The notes under the pieces were generated by a model. It was given only the letters and a program-made list of their open reading frames with translations. It was not told the origin of the DNA and did no database searches. This document shows positions 38,542 through 46,449 of a stretch of 64,000 nucleotides of DNA, piece after piece. Numbering within the stretch: position 1 is the stretch's first letter; each line of letters opens with the position of its first letter. Position numbers and translations under genes: made by a program. The DNA is taken from contig CAWATW010000006.1 in the NCBI GenBank assembly GCA_963785075.1, positions 682,001 through 746,000 of the forward strand, read 5' to 3'. The DNA is from JAOUGY01 sp963785075 (GTDB lineage: Bacteria; Actinomycetota; Acidimicrobiia; Spongiisociales; ZC4RG35).

Positions 38542-40339
38542 CGCCGCCGCCGGACGAGCTCGACGGTGGGTTGAAGGCTCCCGACAACGTGGAGTTCAGG
38601 CCGGCGAAGGCGTTTTCGGTGCCGCCACCGGAGTAGCCGTGACCTCCGTACCAGTAGATGTGGGAAGCCTCTTCGAGCTCGACGGGAGCTTTCAGCCTTG
38701 CGGCTTCGAGAACCTCTTCTGCGACGCCCAGGGCGATGCCGTAGACCAGGAACCGATCCCACAAGGCCAGTGAGATCGGGGGCGCCTCCTCCAACCGGCT
38801 GAAGTCTCGCAGGTAGCGAGAGAACGCCTTCCACCTCTCGGCCTCGAGCGCTCCGCTGCTCGAGCGCCGCGTCAGGACCCGGCGCGAGGCCGCCACGACG
38901 ACGAGGATCACGAGATTGATGATCGCCACGACGATCACCACCGGGACGAGGACCGCCTTCAGCATGGCGTTGTCGACGAGCGAGTTCATCACGACGACGA
39001 CCAGTAGCACGATGCCGACCCAGGCGGCGATCGCGAGGCCGATCCACTTGCCTCCACCCCGTTCCAGCAAGCCAGAGTCCTCGAGCTTCTTCACGACTGC
39101 CTTCACGAACGATTGGTAGGTAGAGGCGTTCGCGGAGGCATCATCGCGGATCCGCTTGCGAAGCTCATGGAGCGGCACCGGGCCATCGGACAGTGATCGC
39201 TTCAAGACGGTCATCACATTCTGCTCGTGACTGGTGTGCCCAGTGGTCTCGGAGCCGAGCGACAGTTCGAGGTCGGAGATCGACTCGGAACGAAGACCCA
39301 TCCAGGTGGACTTCTCCACCTCGACCGACCGGGCGCCGATCGCTCCTTTCCGGATGAGATCGAAGAGGGTGGCGGTGAAGCTCGAGGCATCGACGCGGCC
39401 CTGCGTCAACAACGCGTTCACCTCGGCGGGCGTGCGATCCGTCGGTGGCTCTTGCTCGTATTCGCGGTCGTACTCGACCCTCGGCTCCCGCCCGAAGCGG
39501 AAGTAGATGAGCGCCCCCACCACGACCCCGGGGGCGATTGCGAGCAGCGGAACCAAGAACAGCAGCCGGCGGACGAGGGCTTCGCTCTGCTCCCTGCGTT
39601 CGACCTCGGCTGCCTCCTCCTCGAGGATGTCGTCGAGACCGTTGCCAGCGATGGCGGTTGCACCGGATGCCGACTCGAGCACATCGGCGGGAAAAGTCAC
39701 CCGCATCTCGACGAACTGGCCGCCCGGGACGTCGCGCGCCAGGAGATGGGGAGACACGTCGTCGCCACCGAGATCGACTTCACCGCGAACCGTCGAGGGA
39801 TGCCCCCAGACCCGGACATCGCCAGGCTCGATGGCTCCGGGAATCGTGAGGCCGGCTTCGAGAGAGTCCACGGACACCGTCCACTCGTCGCCCCAGACCT
39901 TCCAGTTGACCTCTGCCACGTCGTCGTAGACCTTGGTCTGACCTCTGACCTGGTAACGGATCGTGAACGTTCTCGTGACGTTCGAGGCCGAGTAGTGCCA
40001 GACGATCCGCAGCGCATCCCCGAGGTTCCGAGTACCGAAGGTGCCACCCGGAGAGGAACACCCGAGCTCGGTGCACGCACCTTCGGTGTAGCGCTGCTCT
40101 CCTTCGGACACGGTGACGTCGCCGATCGACACACCGCCGGATATCGGCACGTCCCGATACGCGCCGGAGAAGTCGCCGTCGAAGGCGTAGGTGATCCGTT
40201 CGGTGACGACCAGCGAGCCGTCCGGTTGGACGTCGAGGCGTACGTCGGCCTCGGGGAGGGTGTAGGACTTTGCGAACGCCGGAATGGCCGGAATGAGCAT
40301 GACGGCGCACACCGCCACAGCGACCAGCCAGCGTCGCAT
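38483..40339 (-). CDS. DUF2207 membrane protein with Gly-rich tail
   Basis: A 618-residue membrane protein. Residues 1-23 form a signal peptide, residues 25-245 an extracytoplasmic DUF2207 domain with beta-rich repeats (YTLPEADVRLDVQPDGSLVVTERITY, read in parts). A helix near residue 260, a cytoplasmic alpha/beta segment and two close helices near residues 440-490 follow. The end is a Gly/Ser run (about 25 Gly). DUF2207 proteins commonly follow lemA, as here (1-bp overlap of stop and start), but their function is unknown. Confidence 0.9.
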   Translation of the reverse strand: MRRWLVAVAVCAVMLIPAIPAFAKSYTLPEADVRLDVQPDGSLVVTERITYAFDGDFSGAYRDVPISGGVSIGDVTVSEGEQRYTEGACTELGCSSPGGTFGTRNLGDALRIVWHYSASNVTRTFTIRYQVRGQTKVYDDVAEVNWKVWGDEWTVSVDSLEAGLTIPGAIEPGDVRVWGHPSTVRGEVDLGGDDVSPHLLARDVPGGQFVEMRVTFPADVLESASGATAIAGNGLDDILEEEAAEVERREQSEALVRRLLFLVPLLAIAPGVVVGALIYFRFGREPRVEYDREYEQEPPTDRTPAEVNALLTQGRVDASSFTATLFDLIRKGAIGARSVEVEKSTWMGLRSESISDLELSLGSETTGHTSHEQNVMTVLKRSLSDGPVPLHELRKRIRDDASANASTYQSFVKAVVKKLEDSGLLERGGGKWIGLAIAAWVGIVLLVVVVMNSLVDNAMLKAVLVPVVIVVAIINLVILVVVAASRRVLTRRSSSGALEAERWKAFSRYLRDFSRLEEAPPISLALWDRFLVYGIALGVAEEVLEAARLKAPVELEEASHIYWYGGHGYSGGGTENAFAGLNSTLSGAFNPPSSSSGGGGGFSGGGGGGGGGGGGGAW

Positions 40340-40884
40340 CAGAACTGAACGGATGGTGCTTCCTCTGCGCCACCCGGAGCGTCAAAGAACGCCCGCGTCC
40401 GAAAGCCGGTCATTCCCGCCACCAGGCTCGACGGGATCGTCTGTACCTTGTTGTTGTAGGTGAGCACGGTGTCGTTGTAGATCTGTCGGGAGACCGCGAT
40501 CTTGTTCTCTGTCTCCGACAGGTCCGCCTGCAATTGCTGGAAGTTCTGGTTGGCCTTGAGGTCCGGATAGGCCTCGGCCAACGCGAAGACCTGACGCAGC
40601 ATCCCGGTCAGCAGGTTGTCGGCCTGCGCCTGGGTTGCGGGATCCGAGGCTGCCACCGCCGCGTTGCGGGCAGCCACAACCTGCTCGAACGTCTTCTGCT
40701 CATGAGTTGCGTACCCCTTGACCGTCTCGACCAGGTTGGGAATCAGGTCGTACCGCCTGTTGAGTTGGACGTCGACCTGTCCCCAGGCGTTGTCCACACG
40801 GTTCCTCGACTGTACGAGCCCGTTGTACAGAATCACGACGAGCACGACGAGTACGGCGATGACGATTGCGATGATCCAGCCCAT
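40339..40884 (-). CDS. lemA: LemA family protein
   Basis: A 181-residue protein with one N-terminal membrane helix and a four-helix bundle. VQSRNRVDNAWGQVDVQLNRRYDLIPNLVETVKGYA, read in parts, is the LemA signature; YPDLKANQNFQQLQADLSETENKIAVSRQIYND is also conserved. Family function is not settled. It is co-transcribed with the DUF2207 gene, as in many bacteria. Confidence 0.95.
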   Translation of the reverse strand: MGWIIAIVIAVLVVLVVILYNGLVQSRNRVDNAWGQVDVQLNRRYDLIPNLVETVKGYATHEQKTFEQVVAARNAAVAASDPATQAQADNLLTGMLRQVFALAEAYPDLKANQNFQQLQADLSETENKIAVSRQIYNDTVLTYNNKVQTIPSSLVAGMTGFRTRAFFDAPGGAEEAPSVQF

Positions 40885-40960
40885 GGCCGCAGTGTACGGG
40901 TTGAGCGCGAGTCGCGAGCCGCGGTCGCAAGCCGCTTGTCAGTCTGAGTCGCTGGAGAGG

Positions 40961-40995
40961 CCGTACAACGTTGCACGTAGAACGTAGAACGTCAT
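40961..40995. repeat. ACGTNNN heptad array D (5 units)
   Basis: Units CCGTACA, ACGTTGC, ACGTAGA, ACGTAGA, ACGTCAT in register, in the gap between sucD and lemA, 18 bp from the sucD stop. Confidence 0.82.
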
Positions 40996-41012
40996 ACAGA
41001 TTCGAGAGGTCG

Positions 41013-41936
41013 TCATCCCAAGGCTTGGACCATCGCCGAGCCCATGTCCGTCGGGGTGGGGGCCACCACGATTCCCGCGGATTCCATCGCTACGATCTTG
41101 GCTGCGGCCGTCCCCTTGCCCCCGGAGATGATGGCGCCCGCATGGCCCATCCTCTTTCCGGGAGGTGCCGTGGTGCCGGCGATGAATCCCGCCACCGGTT
41201 TCGTCATGTGAGCGGAGACGTACTCGGCGGCGTCCTCCTCGGCGGTTCCCCCGATCTCACCGATCATGATCACGCCTTCGGTGTCCGGGTCTTCGTTGAA
41301 CATCGTGAGACAGTCGACGAAGTTCGTACCGTTGACCGGATCTCCGCCGATGCCAACCGCCGTGGTCTGGCCCAGCCCGAGCTGGGTGAGCTGGAACACC
41401 GCTTCGTATGTGAGGGTGCCCGACCTCGAGATCACGCCGATACGACCGGGTTGGTGGATGTACCCCGGCATGATGCCGATCTTGCATTCCCCGGGTGTGA
41501 TCACGCCAGGGCAGTTGGGGCCGACGAGCCTGGTACCGGTTCCGGCCAGATACCTCTTGGCCCTCACCATGTCTCCGACGGGGGTACCTTCCGTGATGCA
41601 GATCACCAGCCGGATACCGGCCTCGGTCGCCTCCATGATGGCGTCGGCGGCACCGGGCGGCGGCACGTAGACCACCGACACGTCGGCCCCGGTGGCATCC
41701 ACCGCCTCACGCACGTTCGAGAAGATCGGCATCTCGAGGCGGTAGGTGTCTTCGCGACCGGGCACGCCCGAGTGGTCTGTTTTGCCTTCGAAGACATGCG
41801 AGCTACCCGCCTTCGACGGATGGACGGCACCGACCATCTGGGTTCCGTAGGCGATCGCCTTGTCGGTGTGGAACTGACCCGTCTTGCCGAGTCCCTGGAC
41901 GAGGACCTTGGTGTTCTTGTCGATGAGGATGCTCAC
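41013..41936 (-). CDS. sucD: Succinyl-CoA synthetase alpha subunit
   Basis: A 307-residue subunit carrying the phosphohistidine. VLVQGLGKTGQFHTDKAIAYGTQMVGAV, read in parts, is the CoA-binding start. GPNCPGVITPGECKIGIMPG and a conserved catalytic His appear in the latter part (SAHMTKPVAGFIAGTTAPPGKRMGHAGAI). GTG 41936 overlaps the sucC stop (GTGA), so subunits are coupled. The partner is sucC. Confidence 0.96.
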   Translation of the reverse strand: MSILIDKNTKVLVQGLGKTGQFHTDKAIAYGTQMVGAVHPSKAGSSHVFEGKTDHSGVPGREDTYRLEMPIFSNVREAVDATGADVSVVYVPPPGAADAIMEATEAGIRLVICITEGTPVGDMVRAKRYLAGTGTRLVGPNCPGVITPGECKIGIMPGYIHQPGRIGVISRSGTLTYEAVFQLTQLGLGQTTAVGIGGDPVNGTNFVDCLTMFNEDPDTEGVIMIGEIGGTAEEDAAEYVSAHMTKPVAGFIAGTTAPPGKRMGHAGAIISGGKGTAAAKIVAMESAGIVVAPTPTDMGSAMVQALG

Positions 41937-43156
41937 TTGGCCAACTCCACGATCTTCTGGGCTCCGTCTTTCATGTCGTCGGCCGCGATCACGTCGAGCC
42001 CCGAATCCCGAATTATCTGCTTGCCGATCTCGACGTTGGTTCCTTCCAGGCGGACCACCAGCGGCACCTGAAGGCCCACGCGCTTCACGGCTTCGACCAC
42101 GCCCTCGGCGATCACATCGCATCGCATGATCCCGCCGAAGATGTTGACGAAGATCCCCTTCACGTTCGGGTCACGTGTGATGATGCCGAATCCGGTCGTC
42201 ACCTGGTCGGCGGTGGCGCCGCCCCCGACGTCCAGGAAGTTCGCAGGCTCTCCACCCACGTGTTTGATGGTGTCCATCGTGGCCATCGCCAATCCGGCGC
42301 CGTTCACGAGGCATCCGATCGTGCCGTCGAGCTTGATGTACGACAGTCCTGCTTGCTTGGCCGCGAGCTCTGCCTGGTCTTCTTCGGATTCGTCACGCAT
42401 CACCTCCACATCAGGGTGCCGATACGTGGCGTTGTCGTCGAACGCCATCTTCCCGTCGAGCGCCATGACCTCGCCGCCCTGGGTGACCACCAGGGGGTTG
42501 ATCTCGACGAGGTCGGTGTCGAGCTCGGTGGCGGCCGCCGAAAGGGCCTTCACGAACCGGACGAAGCTCTTGGCGGCATCGCCCTCGATCCCGAGGCCCA
42601 CAGCCAGCCGGTTCGCCTGGAAATGCGCCAATCCGATCGCCGGATCGATCACTTCACGCAGGATCTTGTCAGGGGTCTCCTCGGCGACCTTTTCGATCTC
42701 CATCCCGCCCTCGGTGGACGCCATCACGACGTTGCGACTGACGGCTCTGTCCAACAGGATCGAGAGATACAGCTCGCGGGCGATGTCGATGCCCTGCTCG
42801 ATGTAGAGCGTGTTCACCTGCTTGCCTTCGTCGCCGGTCTGAATGGTGACCAGCGTGGAGCCCAACATCTGCGAGGCGAGGTCTCGCACTCGGGCTTCCG
42901 TGGCCCCCGCTCCACCAGTGATCCCGTCCGTGACGACGTTCACGCCACCCACGTCGGGATGTTCGAGAAAGCGACCCTTTCCCCGCCCGCCGGCATGGAT
43001 CTGGGACTTGACCACCACCACGGGATTTCCCGAGGCTTCGACCAGTGGGGCGACTGCTGCGACGGCCTCCTCGACACTCGAGGCAACACGGCCTTCCGGC
43101 ACTGCGATGCCGCGTGCCTTCATGAGCTGCTTCGCCTGGTACTCGTGGATCTTCAT
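41933..43156 (-). CDS. sucC: Succinyl-CoA synthetase beta subunit
   Basis: A 407-residue ATP-grasp subunit. MKIHEYQAKQLMKARGIAVPEGRVA opens the domain, VVKSQIHAGGRGKGRFLE the nucleotide-binding loop, and GAGLAMATMDTIKHVGGEPANFLDVGGGA with FGGIMRCDVIAEGV the C-terminal CoA-ligase domain, read in parts. It produces ATP or GTP from succinyl-CoA. Together with icd and the sdh genes of this window it builds the second half of the TCA cycle. Confidence 0.96.
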   Translation of the reverse strand: MKIHEYQAKQLMKARGIAVPEGRVASSVEEAVAAVAPLVEASGNPVVVVKSQIHAGGRGKGRFLEHPDVGGVNVVTDGITGGAGATEARVRDLASQMLGSTLVTIQTGDEGKQVNTLYIEQGIDIARELYLSILLDRAVSRNVVMASTEGGMEIEKVAEETPDKILREVIDPAIGLAHFQANRLAVGLGIEGDAAKSFVRFVKALSAAATELDTDLVEINPLVVTQGGEVMALDGKMAFDDNATYRHPDVEVMRDESEEDQAELAAKQAGLSYIKLDGTIGCLVNGAGLAMATMDTIKHVGGEPANFLDVGGGATADQVTTGFGIITRDPNVKGIFVNIFGGIMRCDVIAEGVVEAVKRVGLQVPLVVRLEGTNVEIGKQIIRDSGLDVIAADDMKDGAQKIVELAK

Positions 43157-43163
43157 GAGCTCC

Positions 43164-43556
43164 TCAACGTTCGGGAATGGTTCGATCTACCCAACTGGCG
43201 ATCTCGGACAACGGGGTTCCCGGCGTGAAAACGGCCGCCAAACCCTCTTGTTTCAACAGTGCGACATCACCGTCGGGGATCACCCCGCCGCCGAACACGA
43301 TGATGTCCGATGCGTCTCGCTCGGCGAGGAGCGAGACGACCCTCGGGAAGAGAGCCATGTGAGCGCCCGACAACGAGGACAGGCCGATCGCGTCGACATC
43401 CTCTTGGATGGCCGTCTCGACGATCTGCTCCGGCGTCTGATGGAGGCCTGAGTAGATGACTTCGTGACCGGCATCGCGCAGAGTGCGTGCGATGACCTTG
43501 GCTCCACGGTCGTGGCCGTCGAGCCCTGGCTTGGCGATCAGAATGCGGCGTGGCAC
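43164..43556 (-). CDS. Methylmalonyl-CoA mutase C-terminal/B12-binding subunit
   Basis: A 130-residue Rossmann-like B12-binding domain. The lower ligand motif is AKPGLDGHDRGAKVIART (DxHxxG); SSLSGAHMALFP and VFGGGVIPDGD complete the cobalamin site. It is a stand-alone subunit that would pair with a separate catalytic subunit, in the mutase that makes succinyl-CoA. Being directly upstream of sucCD on the same strand points to propionate or methylmalonate entering the TCA cycle. The GTG 43556 start gives a normal length. Confidence 0.92.
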   Translation of the reverse strand: MPRRILIAKPGLDGHDRGAKVIARTLRDAGHEVIYSGLHQTPEQIVETAIQEDVDAIGLSSLSGAHMALFPRVVSLLAERDASDIIVFGGGVIPDGDVALLKQEGLAAVFTPGTPLSEIASWVDRTIPER

Positions 43557-43723
43557 GAGGGTTGAGGTTACCCACGTCGCAGAGGACGGGAGCAAGAGGT
43601 CGCTGGAGGGCCGGGTGACCCAGGTGGGGAGGGCGGGGGCCGTGCCGGCCGGCGCCCGGCGTCACCGGCATCGCACCGCGTGGGGCGGTGATTGATCTCG
43701 GGCCACTGGGGTATGTTGTGGCC

Positions 43724-44830
43724 ATGAAGGATTCGCCACTCCACGCCATTCACACAGCAGGTCAGAGCATCTGGTCCGACCAGATCTCCCGCACGATGCT
43801 CGACGAAGGCGAGCTCCAGGCGAGGATCGACACCGACGCCGTGACGGGCGTCACATCGAATCCGAGCATCTTTGCGGCCGCCATCGCCGAAGGCGCCGCC
43901 TACGACGGCCAGCTCCGGGAGCTCGCCGACCGGGACGCCGAACCCAAAGAGATCATGGCCGCCCTGATGACCGACGATCTCCAGCGAGCGTGCGATGTTC
44001 TGGCGCCGGTCTGGGAGCGCACCGAGGAACGGGACGGATACGTGTCGGTGGAGGTCGACCCCGAGCTCGCAAACGACACGGCCCGAACGATCTCCGAGGC
44101 CCGCGAGTGGGTCAAGCGCATCGATCGCCCCAACCTGCTGGTGAAGATTCCGGCGACCAGCGAAGGAGTGCCGGCCATTCGGGCCTGTGTCGGGGAGGGC
44201 ATGAGTATCAACGTGACGTTGATCTTTTCGGTGGATCGCTATCTCGACGTGATGGAGGCCTACCTCGCCGGACTCGAGGACTACCTGAAGACCGGTGGTG
44301 ACGTGTCGAAGGTCGCCTCGGTGGCTTCCTTCTTCGTCTCCCGGGTCGACACCGAGGTGGACAAGCGACTCGCCTCCCTCGACGCCTCGGGCGATCTCTT
44401 CGGGCTGATGGCTGTGGCCAATGCCCGGGTGGCCTACGAGGAGTTCCTCGGAACGTTCCGGGGGGTCCGATGGGAGTCCCTCGTGAAGCATGGTGCAAGA
44501 GTTCAACGGCCGCTGTGGGCCAGCACCAGCACCAAGAACCCGGACTACCGGGCGACGCTCTACGTCGACACGCTCGTGGCACCCCACACCGTGAACACGA
44601 TGCCGCTCGAAACCATCGACGCCTACCAACAGGAAGGACCGAGACGACCTTCTGTCATCGGGCCGGAGGAGATGGCGGCTGCCCGGCTCATCGTCCGGGC
44701 GATCGGGGAAGCCGGCGTAGACCTGACTGACGTGTTCGAGACGTTGGAACGAGAAGGCGTCGAGAAGTTCATCTCTGCTTGGAGATCCTCGCTGTCTGAC
44801 GTGGCCGGCAAACGCGACACCTTGAAATAG
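43724..44830 (+). CDS. tal: Transaldolase
   Basis: A 368-residue TIM-barrel transaldolase of the pentose phosphate pathway. IWSDQISRTMLDEGELQARIDTDAVTGVTSNPSIF, read in parts, is the actinobacterial-type N-terminus. LLVKIPATSEG holds the Schiff-base Lys and SFFVSRVDTEVDKRL is conserved. ATG 43724 is preferred over an earlier in-frame start by family alignment. A strong palindromic terminator follows. Confidence 0.95.
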   Translation: MKDSPLHAIHTAGQSIWSDQISRTMLDEGELQARIDTDAVTGVTSNPSIFAAAIAEGAAYDGQLRELADRDAEPKEIMAALMTDDLQRACDVLAPVWERTEERDGYVSVEVDPELANDTARTISEAREWVKRIDRPNLLVKIPATSEGVPAIRACVGEGMSINVTLIFSVDRYLDVMEAYLAGLEDYLKTGGDVSKVASVASFFVSRVDTEVDKRLASLDASGDLFGLMAVANARVAYEEFLGTFRGVRWESLVKHGARVQRPLWASTSTKNPDYRATLYVDTLVAPHTVNTMPLETIDAYQQEGPRRPSVIGPEEMAAARLIVRAIGEAGVDLTDVFETLEREGVEKFISAWRSSLSDVAGKRDTLK

Positions 44831-44831
44831 C

Positions 44832-44861
44832 GATTGCCCGGAGGCCGGCCTCCGGGCAATC
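44832..44861. terminator. 30-bp perfect palindrome after transaldolase
   Basis: The arms GATTGCCCGGAGGCC and its exact complement meet without a gap. It starts 2 bases after the tal stop and lies before the leftward Asp-rich gene, so it can terminate from both sides. Confidence 0.88.
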
Positions 44862-44908
44862 ATCCTTCGCCGCAGTTTCCCCCACTCCGGCGGGACTGTG
44901 TCCGGCCG

Positions 44909-45763
44909 TCAGTCGTCGTCGCTCCCGCGACCTGAGTCGTCCGAATCGTCATCGTCGTCGTCGTCATCGTCATCGTCGTCAGCGTCGTCATCAACGGTGG
45001 TCGACGTCCGATCGTCATCATCATCGTCATCATCCATGGTGGTCGACGTCCGATCGTCATCATCCATGGTGGTCGACGTCCGATCGTCATCATCATCATC
45101 ATCCATGGTGGTCGACGTCCGATCGTCATCATCTTCGTCGTCGTCATCCATGGTGGTCGACGTCCGATCGTCATCGTCATCGTCATCGGTGGTCGAGGTG
45201 GTCTCGTCGCCCGACGTCGAAGAGCTGGTCGAACGATCGTCACCGCCGACGGCGGAGTCATCTGAGCTGTCACCGATCGAGGATGATGTGACCGAATCGT
45301 CCGAGGTCGATGACGCGGTGTCGGCCGACGTGGTCGAACTCGAGTCGCCGGACGACGGCAGGTCGATTCCGATCGGAGCCACGATGTAGGCAACTCCATC
45401 TTGCATCGGCCCGGGGAGGTTCCCGGTGGCAGCGACACCCCCGACGGCCGCTATCGCGACCGAGGAGGCGAGCAGCACTTTCGCCAGTACGCCGGACAGT
45501 ATTCCTTTGAGCACGGTTCTCCTTCTCCCTGGCTGATCCGACCGAACCGCATGGGAGACAAGCCCGGTCTGCTCACGTGCGATCGACGCTGCGGCCGAGA
45601 TGGCTGCGGAAGACAATTCAGGTGCGGGCGGCTGTGCCAGTCTCCGGAGGTCCTCGATCGCCGACCCGAGTGTCTCGTCGGCCGATCGCCCCCGAAGTAC
45701 CGCATCCAGGTCTTCATTGCGTGGATCGCTCATTTCACCCGGGTCATCGTTCGGGGGGCTCAT
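44909..45763 (-). CDS. Anti-sigma-factor-like membrane protein with Asp-rich tandem repeats
   Basis: A 284-residue protein. The N-terminal 80 residues are cytoplasmic and rich in polar residues, without a ZAS motif. A single helix is at about residues 88-112 (ILSGVLAKVLLASSVAIAAVGG). The outside part is low-complexity: Ser/Thr-rich, then about five copies of DRTSTTMDDDD-type units with variable Asp runs, ending in Ser/Asp. Acidic stretches may bind calcium. Because its start overlaps the ECF sigma stop by 4 bp (ATGA) and it has a one-helix layout, it is proposed as the cognate anti-sigma factor; this rests on context, not on a known domain. Confidence 0.7.
   Translation of the reverse strand: MSPPNDDPGEMSDPRNEDLDAVLRGRSADETLGSAIEDLRRLAQPPAPELSSAAISAAASIAREQTGLVSHAVRSDQPGRRRTVLKGILSGVLAKVLLASSVAIAAVGGVAATGNLPGPMQDGVAYIVAPIGIDLPSSGDSSSTTSADTASSTSDDSVTSSSIGDSSDDSAVGGDDRSTSSSTSGDETTSTTDDDDDDDRTSTTMDDDDEDDDDRTSTTMDDDDDDDRTSTTMDDDDRTSTTMDDDDDDDDRTSTTVDDDADDDDDDDDDDDDSDDSGRGSDDD
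44996..45210. repeat. Tandem repeat region encoding the Asp-rich units
   Basis: Copies of GGTGGTCGACGTCCGATCGT occur five times, separated by variable runs of GAY codons (GTC/ATC on the plus strand), with unit lengths of roughly 30, 39, 42 and 45 bp. Replication slippage could change the number of Asp codons in frame. Confidence 0.85.
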
Positions 45764-46314
45764 CGGGTTACGGCCTCGTCGGAGAATCTTCGGCGGAGAG
45801 TCTTCACAGCCCGGTGCTGAAGCTGCTTCACCGCATTGACCTTGCGGCCGGTCACCACAGCGACCTGTTCGAGGCTGAGATCGCCGATCACCCTGAGCGC
45901 GAGGACTTCCGCCTGGTCAGGCGTCAACGATGCGAGCAGGGCGAGGGCACGATCCTCGGATGCGCGCAGTTCGTACACGTCGGCCGGGTCGCCACCAACG
46001 AGTTCTCGATCGCTCGGATCGGCGGTTGGCTCCTCCCGCAGCCGGGAGCGCCGGCGCACGTGATCCACCATCCGACGGTGCGCGATCGTGAACACCCACG
46101 CTCGGAATGAGTCCTCGTCACCTGCGAAGCCGCCTAGCGACGACGCCATCGACACGAAGACGTCACCTACGGCCTCATCGGGCTCGCTGACGCCTCGAGC
46201 GCGCATGTACCCGGCCACGGAGCCGGCGAGGTCCTCCCACAGCACGGACCACGCCCACTCGGCTCCGAGTCGGGCTGCGTCGAGAACGTCGTGAAAGGAG
46301 TCGCCGAGAGCCAC
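45760..46314 (-). CDS. ECF RNA polymerase sigma factor (second)
   Basis: A 184-residue ECF sigma factor distinct from the one at 2885. Region 2 is at about residues 28-95 (SEPDEAVGDVFVSMASSLGGF then FRAWVFTIAHRRMVDHVRRR) and region 4 near 125-175 (LTPDQAEVLALRVIGDLSLEQVA with HTH residues GRKVNAVKQLQHRAV). It starts with GTG. Region 2 and the linker do not resemble the SigE-like protein. Its stop overlaps the Asp-rich anti-sigma-like gene. Confidence 0.9.
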   Translation of the reverse strand: MALGDSFHDVLDAARLGAEWAWSVLWEDLAGSVAGYMRARGVSEPDEAVGDVFVSMASSLGGFAGDEDSFRAWVFTIAHRRMVDHVRRRSRLREEPTADPSDRELVGGDPADVYELRASEDRALALLASLTPDQAEVLALRVIGDLSLEQVAVVTGRKVNAVKQLQHRAVKTLRRRFSDEAVTR

Positions 46315-46449
46315 CGCAACATCGTGCTCCGAGCGGCCCGGGGATGCAACGCGATCGCGGGTACGTTGAACTCATCTTGACGGTCTCTTGAGAGTCTGGA
46401 CCGCAATCGCTGGTCGCCGACGTCACATCTCGAGCAGCGGCAGTCGCGG

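Noticed and set aside
44898..45389. Ser-rich plus-strand frame opposite the Asp repeats
   Set aside because: GAY codons read as ATC/GTC or TCR on the other strand, giving Ser and Val runs. No start context; the minus frame has a membrane helix and is coupled to a sigma gene.
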